In this document: positions 1 through 5,385 of the stretch, piece after piece
Numbering within the stretch: position 1 is the stretch's first letter
How the letters are laid out: the number at the start of each line of letters is the position of its first letter
Origin: an uncultured Ruminococcus sp.
GTDB taxonomy: Bacteria; Bacillota; Clostridia; Oscillospirales; Acutalibacteraceae
NCBI GenBank assembly: GCA_900554995.1
Contig: USJJ01000109.1
Location: 1 to 5,385, forward strand
Direction of reading: 5' to 3'
Length of the DNA: 5,385 nt
Made by a program: the position numbers and the translations under genes
The notes under the pieces: model-generated
Databases searched by the model: none
Told to the model about the DNA's origin: nothing
What the model saw: only the letters and a program-made list of their open reading frames with translations

Positions 1-485
1 GTGGAAGAAGAAATACCATCTGTCTTGAAGGTGACGGAAGTATAATGATGAATCTCCAAGAGCTTCAGACCATTGTTACCAACAATCTTCCGATCAAGAT
101 TTTCCTTATCAACAACAGCGGCTATCACAGTATCAGAATAACGCAGAACAATCTTTTTAAGGATCACACAAAAGTAGGTATCGGCCCCGAAAGCGGCGAT
201 CTCTCGTTCCCGAATTTCAAGAAAATTGCGGAGGCATTCGGATATCCGTATTTCAGCGCAAAAAGCAATAAAGAAATGCAGGATACCGTTAAAGAAACTC
301 TTGCAGTCGACGGCTATGCTTTCTGCGAAATCTTCACGGATACAAAGCAGGTTTGGGAGCCTAAGAGCAGCACTAAACGTCTCCCCGACGGAACTCTTGT
401 CAGTCCTCCGCTTGAGGATCTTGCTCCGTTCCTTGACAGGGACGAGCTCCGAAAAAATATGTATATTCCGTTGATAGAAGAGTGA
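1..485 (+). CDS. ThDP-dependent enzyme, acetolactate-synthase-like, C-terminal part (5' end outside window)
   Basis: The frame is open from base 3 and encodes the last 160 residues; the N-terminal and central domains lie off the left edge. The visible part is the pyrimidine-diphosphate-binding domain of a thiamine-diphosphate enzyme: a GDGS motif at visible residues 10-13, followed 25 residues later by Asn-Asn (37-38), which is the classic GDG...NN signature binding Mg2+ and the diphosphate. The segment FPNFKKIAEAFG further on is typical of acetolactate-synthase-fold proteins. The tail (KRLPDGTLVSPPLEDLAPFLDR) resembles what I recall from ThDP enzymes in polysaccharide clusters rather than branched-chain amino acid IlvB. 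A sugar epimerase and a glycosyltransferase follow directly, which favours nucleotide-sugar modification, for example pyruvate-derived two-carbon addition as in YerE of yersiniose synthesis. The fold is secure; the substrate is inferred. The ATG at 45 is internal, because GDGS lies upstream of it. Confidence 0.88.
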   Translation, partial: GRRNTICLEGDGSIMMNLQELQTIVTNNLPIKIFLINNSGYHSIRITQNNLFKDHTKVGIGPESGDLSFPNFKKIAEAFGYPYFSAKSNKEMQDTVKETLAVDGYAFCEIFTDTKQVWEPKSSTKRLPDGTLVSPPLEDLAPFLDRDELRKNMYIPLIEE

Positions 486-489
486 TTTT

Positions 490-1389
490 ATGAAAAAAGC
501 AGTAATCACAGGGGCGACAGGCTCAATCGGTCACGCCCTGATTGATAAACTTTTAAGAGAGGGCGTCGATGTCACCGTACTGTATCACAAGGGGTCGCCG
601 AGAATCTCCGCGATCCCCGACAGCGAGCACATCAAAAAAATTCCCTGCTCGCTCGATGAGATGAAATCACTTATCCCGAACGAAAAAGACTATGACGTTT
701 TCTATCATCTTGCCTGGGCAGGCACAACGGGGGCGGCTCGTGACGACGCCGATCTTCAGCTTAAAAATATCGAATACACCCTTGATGCCGCAGAGCTTGC
801 GAAACGAATGTGCTGCCGTAAATTTATCGGTACAGGCTCGCAGGCGGAGTATGGACTCAGCGACAAGCCGTTAACCCCCGACACACCGACATTCCCGTTC
901 ACAGGCTACGGTATGGCAAAGCTGGCGGCAGGTCAACTGACCAAGCTCAAATGCCGCAAGCTCGGAATTGATTTCTCGTGGGTACGGATTCTCAGCGTGT
1001 ATGGGGAATATGATCCCGAGAAATCCGTAATCAAATCTGCAATCGACAAATTCACCCACAACGAGAGAGCCGGATTCAGCAAAGGCGAACAGCTTTGGGA
1101 TTTTCTCAACGCAAAGGATGCGGCAAACGCACTTTACCTGATCGGCTGTGACAGCGAACATAACGAAAGCGTTTATTGTCTCGGCAGCGGCAAATCCGCA
1201 CCGCTCAGAGAATACATAGAAACAATACACAAACTTTGCAAAAGCCGATCTGAAATTGACTTCGGCGCTGTGCCGTATTCAAAAAATCAGGTTATGTTTT
1301 TGCAGGCGGATATTTCCGCACTCACGAACGACACGGGATTCATTCCGACAATTGGTTTTGAGGACGGAATAAAAGAACTTTTGGATTGA
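490..1389 (+). CDS. NAD(P)-dependent sugar epimerase/dehydratase/reductase (extended SDR)
   Basis: A 299-residue protein of the normal length for the extended short-chain dehydrogenase family. The N-terminus has a beta strand and the GATGSIG motif (residues 8-14), the GxxGxxG dinucleotide-binding loop of a Rossmann fold. The active site is visible as GTGSQAEYG (114-122, with the catalytic-type Ser/Thr) and YGMAK (140-144, the YxxxK pair Tyr140/Lys144). WDFLNAKDAA (203-212) matches the R/W-DF-(I/L)-x-x-x-D segment of nucleotide-sugar epimerases. It probably acts in the cytoplasm on a nucleotide-activated sugar, either epimerising it or reducing a 4-keto or branch carbonyl. CDP-abequose or CDP-paratose synthases and the YerF-type reductase are reasonable analogues. 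The start lies 4 bp after the preceding stop, with a modest AGAAGAG site at 476-482, so it is likely co-transcribed and translationally coupled. The exact sugar cannot be read from the sequence. Confidence 0.88.
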   Translation: MKKAVITGATGSIGHALIDKLLREGVDVTVLYHKGSPRISAIPDSEHIKKIPCSLDEMKSLIPNEKDYDVFYHLAWAGTTGAARDDADLQLKNIEYTLDAAELAKRMCCRKFIGTGSQAEYGLSDKPLTPDTPTFPFTGYGMAKLAAGQLTKLKCRKLGIDFSWVRILSVYGEYDPEKSVIKSAIDKFTHNERAGFSKGEQLWDFLNAKDAANALYLIGCDSEHNESVYCLGSGKSAPLREYIETIHKLCKSRSEIDFGAVPYSKNQVMFLQADISALTNDTGFIPTIGFEDGIKELLD

Positions 1390-1393
1390 GGGA
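1388..1393 (+). promoter_or_regulatory. Ribosome binding site of the family 2 glycosyltransferase
   Basis: GAGGGA, 5 nt before the ATG at 1399, shares bases with the TGA stop of the preceding epimerase gene. This supports the chosen start and suggests that ribosomes ending the epimerase can restart here. Confidence 0.7.
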
Positions 1394-1398
1394 CGTTT

Positions 1399-2334
1399 AT
1401 GAAAAAAATCAGCATTTTAATTCCGTGCTATAACGAGGAGGAAAACGTTGTTCCGATCAGCGATGCGGTTGTAAAGGAGCTTGACAAAAGCCTGCCCGAA
1501 TATGACTATGAAATTCTCTTCATTGACAACGATTCCAAGGACAATACCCGTCCTCTTCTTCGTGAAATATGCGCAAAAAATCCGAAAATCAAAGCGATTT
1601 TCAATGCCAAAAATTTCGGTCAGTTCAACTCCCCCTATTACGGAATGTTACAGACGACGGGCGACTGCACGATTTGTATGTGCTGTGATTTTCAGGATCC
1701 GGTCAGTATGATTCCGAAGTTCGTTCACGAGTGGGAGAACGGTTATAAAATTGTCTGTGCAATTAAGACGACAAGCAAAGAGAACAAGCTCATCAGATTT
1801 ATGCGTACCTGCTATTACAAGCTCATAAAAAAGATGAGTGACGTTGAACAGATTGAACATTTTACGGGCTTCGGTCTTTACGATAAATCCTTTATTGAGG
1901 TGCTCAGGAATCTCAAGGATCCGACCCCGTTTCTCAGAGGAATTGTTGCGGAGCTCGGTTACAGGCGAAAGGATATACCCTATGAGCAGGAAAAGCGCAG
2001 AGCGGGAAAGACGCATAACAATTTCTACACTCTTTATGATGCGGCGATGCTCAGCTTCACTTCCTATACGAAGATCGGACTGCGTATAGCAACATTTTTT
2101 GGCATAGGCGTAGGCATTATCAGCTTTTTAATCGGTATGGTTTATCTGATACTCAAGCTGATTATGTGGGATAACTTCCCGATGGGAATGGCACCTGTGC
2201 TCATCGGTATGTGCTTCCTCGGAAGCGTGCAGCTTTTCTTTATCGGACTTCTCGGCGAATATGTTCTCAATATAAACACAAGAGTTATGAATCGCCCGCT
2301 TGTCATTGAGGAAGAACGAATCAATTTTGAATAA
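1399..2334 (+). CDS. Membrane-anchored family 2 glycosyltransferase (DPM1/GtrB/ArnC-like)
   Basis: A 311-residue GT-A glycosyltransferase. The N-terminal ISILIPCYNEEEN (residues 4-16) and IDNDSKDNT (42-50) form the nucleotide-sugar-binding half. DFQDP (97-101) is the metal-binding acidic motif, equivalent to DLQDP in GtrB-type enzymes, and KRRAGKTHNNFYTLYDA (199-215) is the acceptor-side R-x-x-G-K/S segment. Two hydrophobic helices follow, at about 229-253 and 264-290, ending in GEYVLNINTR. This layout is typical of enzymes that transfer a sugar from a nucleotide donor to undecaprenyl phosphate on the cytoplasmic face of the membrane. A GAGGGA ribosome site at 1388-1393 overlaps the upstream stop, and the gap is only 9 bp, so the gene belongs to the same unit as the ThDP enzyme and SDR. 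A strong terminator follows 4 bp after the stop. Donor sugar and acceptor are not determined; direct transfer to another carrier remains possible. Confidence 0.92.
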   Translation: MKKISILIPCYNEEENVVPISDAVVKELDKSLPEYDYEILFIDNDSKDNTRPLLREICAKNPKIKAIFNAKNFGQFNSPYYGMLQTTGDCTICMCCDFQDPVSMIPKFVHEWENGYKIVCAIKTTSKENKLIRFMRTCYYKLIKKMSDVEQIEHFTGFGLYDKSFIEVLRNLKDPTPFLRGIVAELGYRRKDIPYEQEKRRAGKTHNNFYTLYDAAMLSFTSYTKIGLRIATFFGIGVGIISFLIGMVYLILKLIMWDNFPMGMAPVLIGMCFLGSVQLFFIGLLGEYVLNINTRVMNRPLVIEEERINFE

Positions 2335-2338
2335 AATC

Positions 2339-2376
2339 AACGGTCTGTATTTCTTTCGAGATACAGGCCGTTTTTT
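2339..2376 (+). terminator. Rho-independent terminator of the polysaccharide genes
   Basis: Bases 2339-2353 pair with 2358-2372 in a 15-bp stem (two T-G wobbles) closed by a four-base TTTC loop, and the stem runs into six T's at 2371-2376. It lies 4 bp after the glycosyltransferase stop. The opposite-strand gene ends at 2380, so it sits between convergent genes. Read from the minus strand the two wobbles become A-C mismatches and the following tract is only GATTTTAT, so termination should be weaker in that direction. Confidence 0.92.
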
Positions 2377-2379
2377 CGC

Positions 2380-3168
2380 TTATTCGGTTGTCTGTTCAGC
2401 CGCTTTCTCGGCTTTGTGCCTCTCCCATCCGCAGGACTTAATAAAAGAATCCATCGACTGAACTCTTACGCTGACAGCTCTTCCGCTCGCAGAATACTCT
2501 AACATCGGATCTTCATCGGTCAGGTTTTCGAAACAGATATACGAAATCTTTTTATCCGCATTATTTATTCCGATAAAAACAACCTTTTCAAACACTGTCG
2601 AACGGCTGCTGTCAACAATAATAAACTTGTACCCGTCATAATTGAACGATCCACGCTCGGTGCTCGGGTAGGTGTATGTCAGCGTATCACCCTCGCCGTA
2701 CTTCGACAAATCCGCAACATTTTTCCAATATGTCGCCGCATCATATTGAATTATCACAGTTGCGCTTTTGCTTCTCTTTTCTCTGTTAAATGTATAGTAT
2801 TGCACATCAATCGCATCGTCAATATCCGAAAGCCTCGGCATATCGGAAAAGCCCTCGACCGTTTCATTATAAAGGGCAGCATTTTCAATATATTTAGGCT
2901 GAGGAGACGCTATAACTGCGATCGTAAAGCTTGTCGCCAAAAATCCGAAAAGAATTGTAAACATCGCAAGCGTATTTGCAATCCACTTCTTTTTGATGCT
3001 GACTTTTTCAATTATTGCATTGATGATAATTATCAACACAATACATCCGACGCTTACCAGCGGTAAATCGAGAGACTCGTCCCTTTTGATTTGGGTATAC
3101 ATTCCGACGCCGACAAATACCGTCAGAAGAATCAGCATCAAATTGCCGCTCAATCTTTCGTTTTTCAT
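2380..3168 (-). CDS. Membrane protein of unknown function, three N-terminal helices plus soluble domain
   Basis: 262 residues, no family recognised. Three hydrophobic segments are visible at about residues 8-27, 34-54 and 62-87, with basic residues (KR, 28-29; KKK, 59-61) after the first two. The remaining 170 residues are polar and rich in Tyr, Ser, Thr and Val, with an alternating beta-like pattern (for example SATVIIQYD, 135-143, and DGYKFIIVD, 178-186). The tail is charged (HKAEKAAEQTTE). If the basic flank rule is followed, the C-terminal domain probably faces outside, but the topology is uncertain. The start is supported by GGGGA at 3176-3180, 7 nt upstream. It is the last gene of the minus-strand run, 21 bp after the glycosyltransferase-like gene, so a role at the cell surface or in its assembly is possible but only inferred from position. 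Confidence 0.78.
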   Translation of the reverse strand: MKNERLSGNLMLILLTVFVGVGMYTQIKRDESLDLPLVSVGCIVLIIIINAIIEKVSIKKKWIANTLAMFTILFGFLATSFTIAVIASPQPKYIENAALYNETVEGFSDMPRLSDIDDAIDVQYYTFNREKRSKSATVIIQYDAATYWKNVADLSKYGEGDTLTYTYPSTERGSFNYDGYKFIIVDSSRSTVFEKVVFIGINNADKKISYICFENLTDEDPMLEYSASGRAVSVRVQSMDSFIKSCGWERHKAEKAAEQTTE

Positions 3169-3189
3169 TTTCTTTTCCCCGCTTCGTCT

Positions 3190-4323
3190 TTAAAAATACT
3201 CCGGGAAAGCAATTTTCAATGTATTCAATATTCTGACATCCGGGCGAATGTAATTATTATAAAAATCAAAATTTTCATTTTCGATTTTATGAATCATATC
3301 GACATTGTCAATTACTTTTGAAATATTGTTTGTTAATGAATACGCATCATTATATTCAATGAAATTAATACCGTTTTGCGGATTCCCCTCAACCAGATAA
3401 GCGAACGGATCGGTCATAAATGCCCGCCCTGCCGCAAAGGTTTCTCCGTATCTTGCCCCAACACATCCGTGCAGTCCTTTTGACAGAACATTTATGTAAT
3501 TGCCTTTCAAAGAATTAAGATAACCCTCTCGTGTTTCTATTCTCGGATCATGTGTAATTAAATCCGGAGCAAGCTCCCGGCTGTCCTCACTGTCTCCGAG
3601 TCCTCCGACAAATCGTTCGCCGAACTCATTTTTCAACATCCTTACACATTCAATTCTCTGCTTATCGATCTCAGAAAACATTTGGTTCTGTTTTTCCGCT
3701 TTCTCCTTTGCCGTTTCATAATCCAGCTCGGAATAGACCTGCATAATTCCTTCCGGCGTCACGTGACCGTTCCACAGCCTCGTCCAAAAAAGAATATTGT
3801 AATTGTCAAAATGGTTGTGACTTTCAAACTTTTTATAATCGAGAATTTTTCTGCGTTTCTGCTTTGTCAGCGTCTGAAAAACATACTCTTTATAGCGGCG
3901 ATTTTTTAATGCGTCACTTATGTTCGCCTTTTCAAAATAATTTCCGGCGCACGTACATTCATAAGCAATAGCCAAAGGAAGAAATTTATTCTTATTTCTC
4001 AGTTTCAAAGCAAAGTTCGGATCATAGCTCGATTTAAAATAATAATCCAGCCTGTCCAACTGTGCGTCAAACAATTCGGGAATATTAATGCTTTGGTAAC
4101 CGTCGGACATATCATAAGCTATTGTTTTTCCGTCCGCCTTAAGTTCCACGATCATACGGTCGGGATAGCGTCCGTCGGCTCTGAAATTCTTATCCATTGA
4201 AACGGATTTTACCTTTAAAATTCCGTCTTTTTCCAGAATTTTAAAGCCGGTAAAGATAGACGAGAGTGTCCACATCCAGCAACAGGTATTATCAAAAGAC
4301 AGATTACATTCCAATTTTTTCAT
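3190..4323 (-). CDS. Putative glycosyltransferase, GT-B-like C-terminal domain
   Basis: 377 residues when started at 4323. The C-terminal third carries RYGETFAAGRAFMTDP (291-306), followed about 15 residues later by GINFIEYND (318-326). This pattern matches the donor-binding end of GT-B glycosyltransferases, where a conserved Glu (here Glu294) and an 'A-x-G-x-x-x-x-T/S-D' loop precede a 'y-x-d' segment and a final helix. The N-terminal half has IAYDMSDGY (68-76), DYYFKSSYDP (93-102) and KFLPLAIAYE (113-122), resembling little-characterised bacterial surface glycosyltransferases as I recall them. No signal peptide or membrane helix is seen, so it should be cytoplasmic. The start at 4323 is chosen because AAAAGG (4331-4336) lies 7 nt before it; a TTG-initiated extension to 4404 would overlap the upstream gene. 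Cysteine clusters (C14-C15, C123/C125) are unusual. Donor, acceptor and even activity are unproven. Confidence 0.65.
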   Translation of the reverse strand: MKKLECNLSFDNTCCWMWTLSSIFTGFKILEKDGILKVKSVSMDKNFRADGRYPDRMIVELKADGKTIAYDMSDGYQSINIPELFDAQLDRLDYYFKSSYDPNFALKLRNKNKFLPLAIAYECTCAGNYFEKANISDALKNRRYKEYVFQTLTKQKRRKILDYKKFESHNHFDNYNILFWTRLWNGHVTPEGIMQVYSELDYETAKEKAEKQNQMFSEIDKQRIECVRMLKNEFGERFVGGLGDSEDSRELAPDLITHDPRIETREGYLNSLKGNYINVLSKGLHGCVGARYGETFAAGRAFMTDPFAYLVEGNPQNGINFIEYNDAYSLTNNISKVIDNVDMIHKIENENFDFYNNYIRPDVRILNTLKIAFPEYF

Positions 4324-4327
4324 AGAA

Positions 4328-4549
4328 TTACCTTTTCTTCCCAAATATATTTCTCTGCATTTCCGCCATTTTTTTGCGGCGTAATTGTGTTTCATCGGCG
4401 TCAATTATAAAGCCGTTTTCTGTTTTCTCCATTACGTCGCCCTCACGGATTCCCTTTGGCAGCTCGTCAAGCTTCAGCTTCAGAACGTTGCCGTCGTCGC
4501 CCTCGCAAATGACGATGTTTTCCTCAATTCTGTCTATCGAATACTTCAT
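4328..4549 (-). CDS. Small DUF3006-like protein
   Basis: 73 residues. The pattern MKYSIDRIEENIVICEGDDG (1-20), then LDELPKGIREGDVM (27-40), then GFIIDADETQLRRKK (46-60), follows the DUF3006 family as I know it: a small beta-rich domain opening with an 'IDRfE...AV-E' strand, a central 'LP-x-g-x-x-EGD' turn, and a basic C-terminal helix with 'D-x-x-x-t-x-x-R-r'. The family has no established biochemical role and is common in Firmicutes. Its ATG overlaps the nitroreductase stop (ATGA), and AAAGG at 4557-4561 sits 7 nt upstream, so the two are translationally coupled. The downstream glycosyltransferase-like gene starts 4 bp after its stop. It is full length for the family and probably cytoplasmic, with no membrane segment. 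Confidence 0.85.
   Translation of the reverse strand: MKYSIDRIEENIVICEGDDGNVLKLKLDELPKGIREGDVMEKTENGFIIDADETQLRRKKMAEMQRNIFGKKR
4331..4336 (-). promoter_or_regulatory. Ribosome binding site deciding the glycosyltransferase-like start
   Basis: On the minus strand AAAAGG lies 7 nt before the ATG at 4323, inside the last codons of the DUF3006-like gene. It supports the short form of the downstream protein over the TTG-initiated form at 4404. Confidence 0.75.
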
Positions 4550-5088
4550 CTTATTACCTTTATACGGTCGTCGAATCTCGGCTTTTCTTCGGGCTTCTCA
4601 TCGGGATAGCCGATCGCTATTGCAATAAGGAATTTGTAGCTTTCGGGGATATCCCACGCCCTTTTCCACTTGTTACCCTCGGCATTTCCGTCAGCAAAAA
4701 GTGTGCCTACGCTTGCGATTATACAGGTTCCAAGTCCGAGGCCCTGTGCTGCAATGCAGATATTTTCGCACATAATTCCGCCGTCCATATAGCTCTCATT
4801 CTCTGCGAAAAGAACCGCAAAGGTCGGAGCATTGTGGTAAACCGGATTCACATCCCAACGGGTGTAAGCAGGTGTATCGTAGCCGACAAGTTCCTTAAAA
4901 TCGGTGTTCATTTGGTCAAGCATTTCCTTGTTTTGAATAAAACGGACATGGCAGGGCTGCATATTTCTTCCGCTCGGCGCCTTCTTTGCCGCCTGCATGA
5001 GCAGGTCGAGCTGTTCGTCCGTTATCTGCTCTTTTTTATATGATCTTATCGTCTGTCTTTCAAGAATCGCTTTAATTACCTCGTTCAT
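4546..5088 (-). CDS. Nitroreductase-family FMN oxidoreductase
   Basis: 180 residues, a normal length for the compact nitroreductase fold. RQTIRSYKKE (11-20) is the R-x-x-x-R-x-Y FMN phosphate-binding start of the family. APSGRNMQP (37-45) is the second flavin contact, with the PSG-x-N-x-Q-P pattern. DGGIMCENICIAAQGLGLGT (102-121) is the central helix and Gly-rich turn, and IAIAIGYPDEKP (155-166) is the C-terminal strand and 'G-Y-P' segment. Such enzymes use FMN and NAD(P)H to reduce nitroaromatics, quinones or unknown physiological electron acceptors; the natural substrate cannot be told. The start at 5088 is supported by AGAGG at 5096-5100, 7 nt upstream. A TTG five codons earlier (5103) has no such site. 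The gene overlaps the upstream membrane-protein gene by 17 bp and the DUF3006 gene by 4 bp, so it is inside one operon. Confidence 0.92.
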   Translation of the reverse strand: MNEVIKAILERQTIRSYKKEQITDEQLDLLMQAAKKAPSGRNMQPCHVRFIQNKEMLDQMNTDFKELVGYDTPAYTRWDVNPVYHNAPTFAVLFAENESYMDGGIMCENICIAAQGLGLGTCIIASVGTLFADGNAEGNKWKRAWDIPESYKFLIAIAIGYPDEKPEEKPRFDDRIKVIR

Positions 5089-5385
5089 TTCGATACCTCT
5101 CAATCAGCTTTTTTCTTGTAACAATATTATAAATTGTCGATCCGCCGAAGCAAATCACCGCGCCTGTAAGTACACCCAACAGAGCACCGATAGAAGTCCA
5201 CTTTCCGAGCACCTCAGCCAGCAGAACAAAAAACACTGCGATTGCGGTAAGCAACGCAAATACCTTGACCGCAAACATAGGTAGCTGCGGAGTGCAGCAC
5301 GGTGCAATGCTGAAAATATAGGTTTTGACCGGCTCGGCGAGCGGCTTATTGCAAACATCGCCGTAGCTTACAGTGTATGTTTTAT
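5072..5385 (-). CDS. Membrane protein, C-terminal part (5' end beyond right edge)
   Basis: The frame is open without a stop from the right edge and gives 103 residues ending at 5072. An ATG at 5278 would give a 68-residue protein, but I see no Shine-Dalgarno site before it (CCGCAGCTACCT) and the upstream codons stay open, so I treat the gene as the end of a larger one. The upstream visible part is polar, including PVKTYIFSIAPCCTPQLP just before the membrane. Two hydrophobic helices follow (visible residues about 37-58 and 63-84: FAVKVFALLTAIAVFFVLL and IGALLGVLTGAVICFGG) with a short loop between them. A basic cytoplasmic-type tail (TRKKLIERYRNERGN) closes the protein. No family is recognised. 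It is the first visible gene of the minus-strand operon, and its 3' end overlaps the nitroreductase start by 17 bp. The 68-residue form remains possible. Confidence 0.6.
   Translation of the reverse strand, partial: KTYTVSYGDVCNKPLAEPVKTYIFSIAPCCTPQLPMFAVKVFALLTAIAVFFVLLAEVLGKWTSIGALLGVLTGAVICFGGSTIYNIVTRKKLIERYRNERGN
5096..5100 (-). promoter_or_regulatory. Ribosome binding site deciding the nitroreductase start
   Basis: AGAGG on the minus strand, 7 nt before the ATG at 5088. It lies downstream of the TTG at 5103, so it cannot serve that longer form and points to 5088 as the real start. It sits within the 3' end of the preceding gene. Confidence 0.75.

Noticed and set aside
45..485. Reading the ThDP protein as a complete 146-residue gene starting at 45
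   Set aside because: The GDGS cofactor motif is upstream of that ATG and the frame is open to the left edge, so the gene begins outside the window.
1..485. Calling the ThDP enzyme biosynthetic acetolactate synthase (IlvB)
   Set aside because: The fold fits, but the C-terminal tail and the sugar-epimerase and glycosyltransferase neighbours point to polysaccharide precursor synthesis.
871..1230. A 119-residue open frame on the minus strand inside the epimerase gene
   Set aside because: It lies wholly antisense to a gene with clear SDR motifs, has no ribosome site, and its protein shows no recognisable features.
1648..2016. A 122-residue minus-strand open frame inside the family 2 glycosyltransferase
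   Set aside because: It is antisense to conserved glycosyltransferase coding sequence and shows no domain of its own.
4324..4404. N-terminal extension of the glycosyltransferase-like protein to a TTG at 4404
   Set aside because: It would overlap most of the 3' third of the DUF3006 gene in another frame, while ATG at 4323 has an AAAAGG site at ideal spacing.
1..5385. CRISPR array, tRNA or rRNA genes, insertion sequences
   Set aside because: No regularly spaced repeats, no cloverleaf or rRNA-like stretch and no transposase or inverted terminal repeats were seen; coding sequence covers nearly the whole window.

Overview
The window holds two convergent gene groups that meet at about position 2335-2379. 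Compact gene packing, strong AGAGG/AAAGG-type Shine-Dalgarno sequences about 7 nt from the starts, a DUF3006-like small protein and moderate GC suggest a low-to-mid GC Firmicute, most likely a gut- or rumen-type clostridium (Oscillospiraceae/Lachnospiraceae-like). That assignment is an inference; no rRNA or species marker is present.

Plus strand, 1-2334: the 3' end of a three-gene run for surface polysaccharide synthesis. It contains the C-terminal part of a thiamine-diphosphate (ThDP) enzyme of the acetolactate-synthase fold, an NAD(P)-dependent sugar epimerase/reductase of the extended SDR family, and a membrane-anchored family 2 glycosyltransferase of the DPM1/GtrB type. The genes are 4-9 bp apart. 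The ThDP enzyme and the SDR could make a nucleotide-activated deoxy sugar, possibly one with a two-carbon branch as in yersiniose synthesis, and the glycosyltransferase could move a sugar onto a lipid carrier. A strong 15-bp hairpin with a T-run at 2339-2376 ends this unit.

Minus strand, 5385-2380: a tightly packed run of five genes, read right to left. They are the C-terminal part of an unrecognised membrane protein that runs off the right edge, a nitroreductase-family flavoprotein, a 73-residue DUF3006-like protein, a putative GT-B-type glycosyltransferase that I place only by its C-terminal motifs, and a 262-residue membrane protein of unknown function. Junctions are overlaps of 17 bp and 4 bp, then gaps of 4 bp and 21 bp, so this looks like one transcript whose promoter lies outside the window.

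There is no gene-free stretch over 300 bases, and I see no RNA gene, CRISPR array, insertion sequence or repeat array. Most of the window is recognisable. The least explained parts are the 377-residue glycosyltransferase-like protein and the two membrane proteins of the minus-strand operon.
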